From CALMJB01 sp963977945 (GTDB lineage Bacteria; Actinomycetota; Actinomycetes; Nanopelagicales; Nanopelagicaceae), in contig CAXBQO010000037.1 in assembly GCA_963977945.1 (NCBI GenBank), positions 1-9,566 of the forward strand: a stretch of DNA of 9,566 bases, in the 5' to 3' direction. Positions 1-6,093 of the stretch are shown here, one piece after another (the first letter of the stretch is position 1; every line of letters begins with the position of its first letter). The position numbers and the translations under genes are program-made. The notes under the pieces were generated by a model. The model was not told where the DNA came from. It worked only from the letters and a program-made list of their open reading frames with translations, and ran no database searches.

Positions 1-576
1 GGATTAGTTTTTGGTGTATCCGCCGACCAAGTTGATGCTGAAATGCGTAGAAAAATCAAGGCGATGTCTTACGGGTTAGCTTATGGATTAAGTGCTTTTG
101 GGTTGGCAAATCAATTAGATCTAGATCCGGGAGAAGCAGCGGCACTAATGAATAAATATTTTGAACGTTTCGGCGGCATTCAAGATTATCTGCGTGAAGT
201 GGTGAATCAAGCACGGCAAAAGGGTTACACCGAAACAATCACTGGTAGAAGAAGATACTTGCCAGATTTAAATCATGAAAACAGACAACGCCGAGAGATC
301 GCCGAACGAGCAGCTTTGAATGCGCCTATACAGGGAAGTGCGGCGGACATAATAAAAGTTGCTCTACTTAATATTATGACTGAAATTGAAAAACAATCAA
401 TGAAGTCTCGGCCGCTATTACAAGTTCATGATGAGTTGATATTTGAAATATTTCCGGGTGAATCTGAAAAATTGGTTGAAATGGTTAAATCAAAAATGGC
501 AAGTGCATTCAAACTTTCAGTTCCACTTGATGTAAATATTGGAATTGGTAAAAGCTGGCATCAAGCCGCACATTAG
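1..576 (+). CDS. polA: DNA polymerase I, C-terminal polymerase domain (5' end outside window)
   Basis: This is the last 191 codons of a family A DNA polymerase; the reading frame is open from base 1 and stops at TAG 574-576. The enzyme fills gaps left by excision repair and removes Okazaki primers. The fingers O-helix is visible as RRKIKAMSYGLAYG (bases 46-87), with the dNTP-binding Arg, Lys and second Tyr in place. The position equivalent to E. coli Phe762 is Tyr (codon 70-72). The motif ERAALNAPIQGSAAD (about bases 304-348) supplies template and primer contacts. The catalytic HDE triad of motif C lies in LQVHDELIFE (bases 427-435). The protein ends 46 residues after the HDE, as is normal for the family. 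The 5'-nuclease and remaining domains lie outside the window, so I cannot judge whether the 3'-5' exonuclease domain is active. The gene converges with the MFS transporter gene, 31 bp away. Identification is essentially certain. Confidence 0.97.
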   Translation, partial: GLVFGVSADQVDAEMRRKIKAMSYGLAYGLSAFGLANQLDLDPGEAAALMNKYFERFGGIQDYLREVVNQARQKGYTETITGRRRYLPDLNHENRQRREIAERAALNAPIQGSAADIIKVALLNIMTEIEKQSMKSRPLLQVHDELIFEIFPGESEKLVEMVKSKMASAFKLSVPLDVNIGIGKSWHQAAH

Positions 577-582
577 TTGAAT

Positions 583-605
583 AACTAGTTAATATTTTTT
601 ATTAA
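583..605. terminator. AT-only inverted repeat between convergent genes, possible weak bidirectional terminator
   Basis: In the 31-bp gap between the polA stop and the transporter stop, TTAATA (589-594) and TATTAA (600-605) form a perfect 6-bp inverted repeat around a five-T loop. A 10-bp palindrome TAACTAGTTA (582-591) overlaps its left side. The location between convergent genes is where a shared terminator is expected. The stem contains only A-T pairs, however, so intrinsic termination would be weak, and the call rests mainly on position. Confidence 0.25.
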
Positions 606-607
606 AT

Positions 608-1834
608 TTATTTATTAGTATCAAGGTTGGCTGCAATCGCAGCGGTATCTGATTCACTTCCTGGAATTCGATCTGCGGCTTTCAGCAAGTTTTGTCCAAG
701 TCGCATAATTAATAAACCAATGCCAACGCATACGGTCGTGCTGAGTAGGCAGTATCTAGGTGAATAATGTTCAGAAATAAATCCGCCTATTGCGCTGCCA
801 ATTGCTGAAAAAGTTCCTTCTACCGTCCACAACCATCCAAGAGCTGCGACCGCAGTTCCTTTTGGCCTAACCGCTTCACTTATTTCTAAATAGAAAACTT
901 GTAAACCACCGGCCATTAGGCTCATTAAAAACGTCACAATCATCATCGACCAGTTTGGATATGTAAAAACCAATGGCAAACTAAATATGAACCACATTGT
1001 GTAATTTCGATTAAACGCTTTAAGTGAAGAAGTTTGCCTAGAAAATATTCCAGCAATCAACCCGCCAATTACATTTCCAGTTGCCATCAGTGCAAAAATC
1101 ACTCCAGTTCTCTCTGGAATTTTTTCAATTGTTGTAAAAGCCGGCACACCAATATCAAATAAGCCCCAACCTAGTCCGATAAAGACTCCTTCGAGCATCA
1201 ACAAACGCATGGCTGGCACTCGCCAAACTGGTAAATCTGATTTGGATTTTTTTTCAGGTCGCCATTTTTTAGTGCGAGATGAAAACGAGAGGGCGATTCC
1301 ACCTGTAAACATCAAACTGGCTGAGATTCGTAGAGCTGAATCTGCACCATGTGCCAAACTGATTGAAGTTGAAGCCAATGGCCCAAAAACTCCAACGGAA
1401 TTCATTACTGCGGTATCTAGCGAATAGGCAATTCGAATCTGATCTGGCGGAACAGTAATTTTCCAAAGTGGGCGAACCGATAAATTAATTGGTGGTGCAG
1501 TAAATCCTAAAATGAATGCAAACAGAACTAATTGAAAATCTGTCTCGGCGGTAGAGAAAAAAACAATTAAAGCTGCATATGACGGCGCTAAAACTCTTAG
1601 CGGAATCTGCATTCCAATTCGATCAACTACTGAACCACGCAATCCAGCGGTAGTAGCCCCCGCTACTCCATTTACTCCAGCCGCCAAACCAGCTAACGCA
1701 ATTGAGCCAGATGTTTGTTGAACCTTGAAGTAGATTGCCAGCGAAATCATTCCGTAAGCCATACGCGCCGGAAATGCTGCAACTAATAGATATTGTGCGG
1801 AACGATTTTTGATAATTGCCAAATAACGTTCCAT
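608..1834 (-). CDS. Major facilitator superfamily transporter, substrate unknown
   Basis: This encodes a 408-residue integral membrane protein with about twelve hydrophobic segments in two six-helix halves, consistent with the major facilitator superfamily. Between helices 2 and 3 is a motif-A-like loop, GLRGSVVDRIG (residues 64-74), which usually gates the transport cycle. A basic central loop (around residues 186-208, RTKKWRPEKKSKSD) separates the halves. The stretch RPLWKITVPPDQIRIAYSLD and the following GP are typical of the drug/proton antiporter-like branch, so efflux is a reasonable guess, but the substrate cannot be read from sequence. The ATG at 1834-1832 is followed by MERYLAIIKNRSAQYLL, a normal cytoplasmic start. 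No Shine-Dalgarno precedes it, and translation may be leaderless (see the -10 candidate). It lies on the opposite strand to every other gene here and interrupts the polA-rpsA adjacency known from mycobacteria. Base composition does not obviously differ from its neighbours. Confidence 0.85.
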   Translation of the reverse strand: MERYLAIIKNRSAQYLLVAAFPARMAYGMISLAIYFKVQQTSGSIALAGLAAGVNGVAGATTAGLRGSVVDRIGMQIPLRVLAPSYAALIVFFSTAETDFQLVLFAFILGFTAPPINLSVRPLWKITVPPDQIRIAYSLDTAVMNSVGVFGPLASTSISLAHGADSALRISASLMFTGGIALSFSSRTKKWRPEKKSKSDLPVWRVPAMRLLMLEGVFIGLGWGLFDIGVPAFTTIEKIPERTGVIFALMATGNVIGGLIAGIFSRQTSSLKAFNRNYTMWFIFSLPLVFTYPNWSMMIVTFLMSLMAGGLQVFYLEISEAVRPKGTAVAALGWLWTVEGTFSAIGSAIGGFISEHYSPRYCLLSTTVCVGIGLLIMRLGQNLLKAADRIPGSESDTAAIAANLDTNK

Positions 1835-1841
1835 TTGTTGC

Positions 1842-1847
1842 AGTTTA
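1842..1847 (-). promoter_or_regulatory. Candidate -10 element (TAAACT) for the MFS gene
   Basis: On the minus strand TAAACT ends 7 nt before the ATG of the transporter gene. It fits the actinobacterial TANNNT -10 consensus at the distance expected for a leaderless transcript starting at or next to the initiation codon. No convincing -35 hexamer lies 16-18 bp upstream, and no Shine-Dalgarno is present. The hexamer is short and permissive in AT-rich DNA, so confidence is low. Confidence 0.35.
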
Positions 1848-1854
1848 GTGATTT

Positions 1855-1867
1855 ATTTCAGTGAAAT
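1855..1867. promoter_or_regulatory. 13-bp perfect palindrome, possible operator of the MFS gene
   Basis: ATTTCA-G-TGAAAT is a perfect 6+1+6 inverted repeat. It sits 7 bp upstream of the candidate -10 of the transporter gene, in the spacer between -35 and -10, a common place for repressor binding. It is about 22 bp upstream of the -35 proposed for rpsA on the other strand. The binding protein is unknown, and short AT-rich palindromes also occur by chance. Confidence 0.3.
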
Positions 1868-1888
1868 TATCCGATTGCCCGCACGAAA

Positions 1889-1917
1889 TTGACCCTATAA
1901 GAAGTAATAAGTAACCT
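1889..1917 (+). promoter_or_regulatory. Probable sigma-A type promoter of rpsA
   Basis: TTGACC (1889-1894) matches the housekeeping -35 consensus TTGAC, and TAACCT (1912-1917) matches the actinobacterial TANNNT -10. The spacing is the optimal 17 bp. The predicted transcription start is near 1924, giving a leader of about 43 nt before the rpsA start codon. An alternative pairing, TTGCCC (1875-1880) with TATAAG (1896-1901), has a shorter 15-bp spacer and is less attractive. Confidence 0.55.
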
Positions 1918-1958
1918 TCAGCCTGCTTTAAATTCCTGTCCCTACTAGTGCTTTACCT

Positions 1959-1962
1959 GGAG
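1959..1962 (+). promoter_or_regulatory. Shine-Dalgarno GGAG fixing the TTG start of rpsA
   Basis: GGAG lies 4 nt upstream of the TTG at 1967, slightly closer than the usual 5-9 nt. In this frame TAG at 1946-1948 closes the upstream side, and no ATG or GTG lies between that stop and the TTG. The ribosome-binding site therefore supports TTG as the real start. Confidence 0.65.
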
Positions 1963-1966
1963 TAAA

Positions 1967-3310
1967 TTGGCTCGTTCGCAAATTGCTGTCAATGATGTTG
2001 GCAGTTCAGCTGAGTTCCTAGCTGCTATTGAAGGAACAATCAAAAATTTCAATGATGGAGATTTAGTTTCCGGAACAATTGTTCAAATTGATCGCGAAGA
2101 GGTCCTAGTAGATATTGGTTACAAAACCGAGGGTGTTATTCCGGTTCGAGAACTTTCTATTCGTCACGATGTTGCACCAGGGGAATTAGTAAAAATTGGT
2201 GATCGAATTGAAGCTTTAGTATTACAAAAAGAGGATAAAGAAGGCCGTTTGATTCTCTCTAAGAAGCGCGCTCAATATGAAAAAGCCTGGAGCGATGTTG
2301 AAGAGAAGAAGAACAAAGATGAAGTTGTCACAGGCACAGTAATAGAAGTTGTTAAAGGCGGATTAATTGTTGATATTGGTTTACGCGGATTTTTGCCAGC
2401 ATCACTAGTTGAGATGCGACGAGTTCGCGATCTTTCTCCTTACATGGGACAAGAGGTTGAATGCCGAATCATCGAATTAGATAAGAATCGAAACAATGTT
2501 GTGCTTTCCCGTCGGGCATTTTTAGAGCAATCTCAATCAGAGTCTCGCACTACTTTCTTAAGCCAACTTCAAAAGGGTCAAGTACGTAGTGGAACAATTT
2601 CATCGATTGTAAATTTTGGTGCCTTCGTAGATCTTGGCGGAGTCGACGGATTAGTTCACGTTTCCGAACTTTCCTGGAAACATATCGATCACCCATCAGA
2701 GGTAGTTGCTGTTGGCGATGAAGTCACTGTTGAAGTTTTAGAAATCGATAATGATCGCGAACGAGTTTCGCTCTCACTAAAGGCAACACAAGAAGATCCA
2801 TGGCAGGCATTTGCTCGCACTCACACTATTAATCAAGTGGTTCCGGGCGAAGTTACAAAACTAGTTCCATTTGGTGCATTCATAAAAGTATTTGAAGGAA
2901 TCGAAGGACTAGTTCATATTTCAGAGTTGGCAGAGCGCCACGTAGAAATTCCAGAACAAGTTGTTCAAGTTGGCGATAAATTATTTGTAAAGATTATTGA
3001 TATTGATTTAGAACGTCGTCGCATTTCACTTTCATTAAAGCAAGCAAATGAAGGACAAGAAGTTGAGATTGAAGCTTTTGATCCAACTCAATATGGAATG
3101 CCGGCTCGTTATGATGCCGAGGGCAAGTTCATTTATCCAGAGGGTTTTGATCCACAAACTCAAGAGTGGAAACCAGGTTATGAATCTCAAAAAGAAGAGT
3201 GGGAACGTCAATACAAAGAGGCGCAGGCTCGCTTTTTAGCTCACCGCAAACAAAAGGCTGACGCAAAAGCGGCCGATGCTGCGGCAGCAACTGAAAATCC
3301 TTCAGCCTAA
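1967..3310 (+). CDS. rpsA: 30S ribosomal protein S1
   Basis: This encodes a 447-residue ribosomal protein S1, which binds mRNA and helps load it on the 30S subunit. Four S1 RNA-binding domains are seen at roughly residues 31-103, 118-185, 202-273 and 290-360. Typical blocks are GYKTEGVIP in domain 1, GLRGFLPASLVEMRR in domain 2, NFGAFVDLGGVDGLVHVSEL in domain 3 and PFGAFIKVFEGIEGLVHISEL in domain 4. This four-domain form with a charged, Ala-rich tail (about 361-447) is the actinobacterial version and is shorter than the six-domain E. coli protein. The tail contains the YGMPARYDAEGKFIYPEGFD block also seen in mycobacterial RpsA, and ends in alanine- and lysine-rich sequence. The start is TTG, giving MARSQIAVNDVGSS, which aligns with the conserved VAVNDIGSS region near the mycobacterial N-terminus. 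It has its own upstream promoter candidate, as expected for a highly expressed gene. Confidence 0.97.
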   Translation: MARSQIAVNDVGSSAEFLAAIEGTIKNFNDGDLVSGTIVQIDREEVLVDIGYKTEGVIPVRELSIRHDVAPGELVKIGDRIEALVLQKEDKEGRLILSKKRAQYEKAWSDVEEKKNKDEVVTGTVIEVVKGGLIVDIGLRGFLPASLVEMRRVRDLSPYMGQEVECRIIELDKNRNNVVLSRRAFLEQSQSESRTTFLSQLQKGQVRSGTISSIVNFGAFVDLGGVDGLVHVSELSWKHIDHPSEVVAVGDEVTVEVLEIDNDRERVSLSLKATQEDPWQAFARTHTINQVVPGEVTKLVPFGAFIKVFEGIEGLVHISELAERHVEIPEQVVQVGDKLFVKIIDIDLERRRISLSLKQANEGQEVEIEAFDPTQYGMPARYDAEGKFIYPEGFDPQTQEWKPGYESQKEEWERQYKEAQARFLAHRKQKADAKAADAAAATENPSA

Positions 3311-3394
3311 AACCGCTCGCTTCACTTTTTTTCGTTTTAACTTAACTTCTTCTTTTCATTAAATCTCATTTCGCAGCCCTCGTATTGCCTTGAG

Positions 3395-3400
3395 TAAAGT
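3395..3400 (+). promoter_or_regulatory. Candidate -10 (TAAAGT) placed for a leaderless coaE transcript
   Basis: TAAAGT matches TANNNT and occupies exactly -12 to -7 relative to the A of the coaE ATG, which is the spacing of leaderless actinobacterial promoters. No recognisable Shine-Dalgarno precedes this ATG, which agrees with leaderless translation. No -35 hexamer is visible at 17 bp. The rest of the 96-bp gap after rpsA (3311-3406) is pyrimidine-rich, with a T7 run at 3326-3332, and has no good terminator stem. Confidence 0.45.
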
Positions 3401-3406
3401 TCAACT

Positions 3407-4006
3407 ATGTTAAGAGTCGCACTCACCGGTGGAATTGGTTCTGGTAAATCAAGCGCTGCCGAAATCTTTGCAGCATTAGGCGCAGTAGTAGTGGATTCAG
3501 ATGAGATTGCCCGCAAAGTTCTAGATCGTGAAAGTGTTGGATTTGGTGAAGTTGTAGCCGTTTTTGGCGATCAAATACTTGCCGCCGGAGAGATTGACCG
3601 TAAAAAACTGGGGCAACTGGTTTTTTCTGATGCCATAGCTCGCAAAAAATTAGAGCAAATCACGCATCCATTAATTCGCAAAGAGTTTGAAAGAATTATT
3701 AAAAATGTACCGGAAAACTCAATCGTTATTAATCAAATTCCACTTTTGGCTGAGTCCAAATATGACTACAAATTTGATTATGTAATTGCCATTTCAGCGC
3801 CGATAGAGGTTCGAAAAAACAGGTTGTTACAACGAGGAATGAAAAGTTATGAGATTGAACAACGATTAGCCGCTCAAGCCAGTGATTCAGACAGAGCCAA
3901 GATTGCTAATGAAGTAATCGAGAATTCGGGCGATCTATCCCAGTTAACTACAAATGTAGAAAAAGTTTGGCGAAAATTGTTGGCGCTACAGAGCAAAAAC
4001 AAATGA
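3407..4006 (+). CDS. coaE: Dephospho-CoA kinase
   Basis: This 199-residue P-loop kinase carries out the last step of coenzyme A synthesis, phosphorylating the 3'-hydroxyl of the ribose of dephospho-CoA with ATP. It shows the Walker A motif GGIGSGKS (residues 8-15), the VVVDSDEIAR segment with Asp30 and Asp32 for catalysis and metal binding, and the THPLIRKEF and QIPLLAE blocks of the CoA-binding region. The lid region carries RNRLLQRG, and the conserved VIENSGDL strand near the C-terminus is present. Length matches the single-domain enzyme; the extra C-terminal GrpB/UPF0157-like domain fused to CoaE in Mycobacterium is absent. It is the first gene of the run into uvrB, with which it overlaps by ATGA. 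That overlap implies translational coupling of CoA synthesis and repair genes; the coaE-uvrB adjacency is common in Actinobacteria. The start is the ATG giving MLRVALTGG, the usual N-terminus. Confidence 0.96.
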   Translation: MLRVALTGGIGSGKSSAAEIFAALGAVVVDSDEIARKVLDRESVGFGEVVAVFGDQILAAGEIDRKKLGQLVFSDAIARKKLEQITHPLIRKEFERIIKNVPENSIVINQIPLLAESKYDYKFDYVIAISAPIEVRKNRLLQRGMKSYEIEQRLAAQASDSDRAKIANEVIENSGDLSQLTTNVEKVWRKLLALQSKNK

Positions 4007-6090
4007 GACCGGTTAGTGATTTAACTAGAAGAGTTAACCCATTCAAGGTTGAGAGTGAATTTGTACCAGCAGGAGATCAACCAAGCGCGATTGCCGAGTT
4101 GACCAAACAACTCAACGATGGAATTCCCGATGTAGTTTTGCTGGGAGCGACCGGAACCGGAAAGAGTGCTACAACTGCTTGGCTAATTGAACAAGTACAA
4201 AGACCAACTCTAGTTATGGCACCAAATAAAACTTTGGCGGCGCAATTAGCAAATGAATTTAAGCAGTTATTGCCAGGTAACGCGGTTGAGTACTTTGTTT
4301 CTTATTACGATTACTACCAACCAGAAGCTTATGTTCCGCAAACTGATACTTTTATTGAAAAAGATTCAGCCATCAACTCTGAAGTTGAAAGATTGCGCCA
4401 CTCGGCAACTAATTCGCTACTCACCAGAAGAGATGTAGTTGTAGTTGCAACTGTTTCCTGTATCTATGGATTAGGAACTCCGCAAGAGTATGTAGATCGA
4501 ATGATCAGATTAAAAGTTGGCGACAACATTGAGCGAAATAAATTATTGCGCAAGTTTGTCGATATTCAATACACCAGAAACGATATGGCTTTCGTGCGGG
4601 GAACTTTTCGAGTTCGTGGCGACACTATTGAAATTATTCCGATGTATGAAGAGTTAGCGGTGCGCATTGAAATGTTTGGTGATGAAATTGAAAAAATTAT
4701 GACGCTTCATCCATTAACCGGCGAAATAATTCGTGATGAAACTGAAATGTATATTTTTCCGGCATCTCACTACTCCGCTGGTCCAGAAACTATGGAACGA
4801 GCCATCTCTGCAATAGAAGCTGAATTATCAGAGCGAGTTAACGAGTTTGAACGAGCAAATAAATTATTAGAAGCACAGCGAATAAAGATGCGCACTACTT
4901 TCGATATTGAAATGATGCGACAACTTGGTTTCTGTTCTGGAATTGAAAACTATTCCAGACATTTAGATGGTAGAGCGCCAGGAAGTGCACCAAATTGTTT
5001 ACTAGATTACTTTCCCGAAGATTTTCTAGTAGTAATCGATGAATCACATGTGACTGTGCCACAAATTGGAGCGATGCACGAGGGAGATGCGGCAAGAAAA
5101 CGTACGCTGATCGAACATGGTTTCAGACTGCCATCGGCAATTGATAACCGGCCACTTCGCTTTGATGAGTTCTTAGATCGAACCGGACAAAAAGTTTATT
5201 TATCTGCAACGCCAGGTAAATATGAAATGGAAAAAACTCAAGGACTGTTTGTAGAACAAGTTATCCGGCCTACTGGGTTAATTGATCCAAAGATTGTTGT
5301 GAAACCAATCAAGGGACAGATTGATGATTTGGTAGCAGAAATTCGGACTCGTTCAGAAAAGAATGAACGGGTATTGGTTACCACCCTTACCAAAAAAATG
5401 TCGGAAGATTTAACCGATTACTTATTAAATTTAGGAATAAAGGTTAGATATCTACATTCTGAAGTAGATACTTTGCGCCGAGTTGAATTACTACGTGAGC
5501 TGCGCACCGGTGCATACGATGTCTTAGTTGGAATCAATTTATTGCGCGAAGGTCTGGATTTACCAGAGGTTTCACTTGTAGCAATTCTGGATGCCGATAA
5601 AGAAGGTTTCCTACGTTCTACCACTTCGTTAATTCAAACTATTGGTAGAGCCGCTCGAAATGTTTCTGGTGAAGTTCATATGTATGCAGATAACTTAACT
5701 AAATCAATGACTCAAGCCATAGATGAAACCAATCGTCGCCGAACAAAACAAATTGCCTTTAATGAAGCAAATGGCATAGACCCAACTCCACTACGTAAGA
5801 AGATTGCAGATATCACCGACCTTATTGCGAAGGAATCTGATGACACCGATTCGCTTTCAAGTAGTAGCGCAAAAAGTTTTGGAAAAAATGGGGCAGCGGT
5901 AGCCATTGGTGTACACAATAAGTCGCTGTTATCGCTACCAAGACAAGAGCTAATGGCTCTAATAGAATCACTTTCAGAACAGATGCGATCTGCTGCAGCA
6001 GAACTTAACTTTGAATTAGCAGCCAGATTGCGAGATGAAATCCGAGAGTTAAAGCGTGAACTTCGGGTTATGACTGAAGCGGGAACTTAA
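4003..6090 (+). CDS. uvrB: Excinuclease ABC subunit B (UvrB helicase-like subunit)
   Basis: UvrB receives damaged DNA from UvrA, verifies the lesion and recruits UvrC. From the ATG at 4003 the protein has 695 residues. It shows Walker A GATGTGKS (48-55, Lys54), the Tyr-rich beta-hairpin YYDYYQPEAY (from 101) that inserts between DNA strands, the DESH box (346-349), and VYLSATPG. The GINLLREGLDLP and QTIGRAARN (545-553) motifs of the second helicase domain follow. A C-terminal UVR coiled-coil motif (about 645-690, ending LRDEIRELKRELR) binds UvrC or UvrA. A TTG at 3967 in the same frame would add 12 residues, but the ATG is preferred: it forms the ATGA overlap with coaE, and its product begins MRPVSDL like Streptomyces UvrB. 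The linker before the UVR motif (about 610-640) is Ser/Asp-rich and variable, as in relatives. No SOS box was seen upstream. Confidence 0.98.
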   Translation: MRPVSDLTRRVNPFKVESEFVPAGDQPSAIAELTKQLNDGIPDVVLLGATGTGKSATTAWLIEQVQRPTLVMAPNKTLAAQLANEFKQLLPGNAVEYFVSYYDYYQPEAYVPQTDTFIEKDSAINSEVERLRHSATNSLLTRRDVVVVATVSCIYGLGTPQEYVDRMIRLKVGDNIERNKLLRKFVDIQYTRNDMAFVRGTFRVRGDTIEIIPMYEELAVRIEMFGDEIEKIMTLHPLTGEIIRDETEMYIFPASHYSAGPETMERAISAIEAELSERVNEFERANKLLEAQRIKMRTTFDIEMMRQLGFCSGIENYSRHLDGRAPGSAPNCLLDYFPEDFLVVIDESHVTVPQIGAMHEGDAARKRTLIEHGFRLPSAIDNRPLRFDEFLDRTGQKVYLSATPGKYEMEKTQGLFVEQVIRPTGLIDPKIVVKPIKGQIDDLVAEIRTRSEKNERVLVTTLTKKMSEDLTDYLLNLGIKVRYLHSEVDTLRRVELLRELRTGAYDVLVGINLLREGLDLPEVSLVAILDADKEGFLRSTTSLIQTIGRAARNVSGEVHMYADNLTKSMTQAIDETNRRRTKQIAFNEANGIDPTPLRKKIADITDLIAKESDDTDSLSSSSAKSFGKNGAAVAIGVHNKSLLSLPRQELMALIESLSEQMRSAAAELNFELAARLRDEIRELKRELRVMTEAGT

Positions 6091-6093
6091 AAA

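Noticed and set aside
1209..1427. Plus-strand open frame of 72 codons inside the MFS gene
   Set aside because: It is antisense to a well-supported membrane protein, has no recognisable motif or ribosome-binding site, and is compositionally a shadow of the transporter.
1866..1871. GATAAT on the minus strand as -10 for the MFS gene
   Set aside because: It resembles TATAAT, but no -35 is found at 16-18 bp. TAAACT nearer the ATG fits the actinobacterial pattern better.
3311..3406. Possible terminator after rpsA (T7 run at 3326-3332)
   Set aside because: No stable GC-containing stem precedes the T run; only a 5-bp AAAAC/GTTTT pairing with a 20-nt loop can be drawn. Pyrimidine richness alone is not enough.
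3967..4002. TTG start 36 bp upstream extending UvrB by 12 residues
   Set aside because: The extra residues (MAKIVGATEQKQ) do not resemble UvrB N-termini, while the ATG at 4003 gives the conserved MRPVSDL start and a standard ATGA overlap with coaE.
3311..4002. LexA/SOS box controlling the uvr genes
   Set aside because: I looked for the actinobacterial/Gram-positive type box (TCGAAC-N4-GTTCGA and near variants) upstream of coaE and inside coaE before uvrB and found only isolated TTCGA half-sites.
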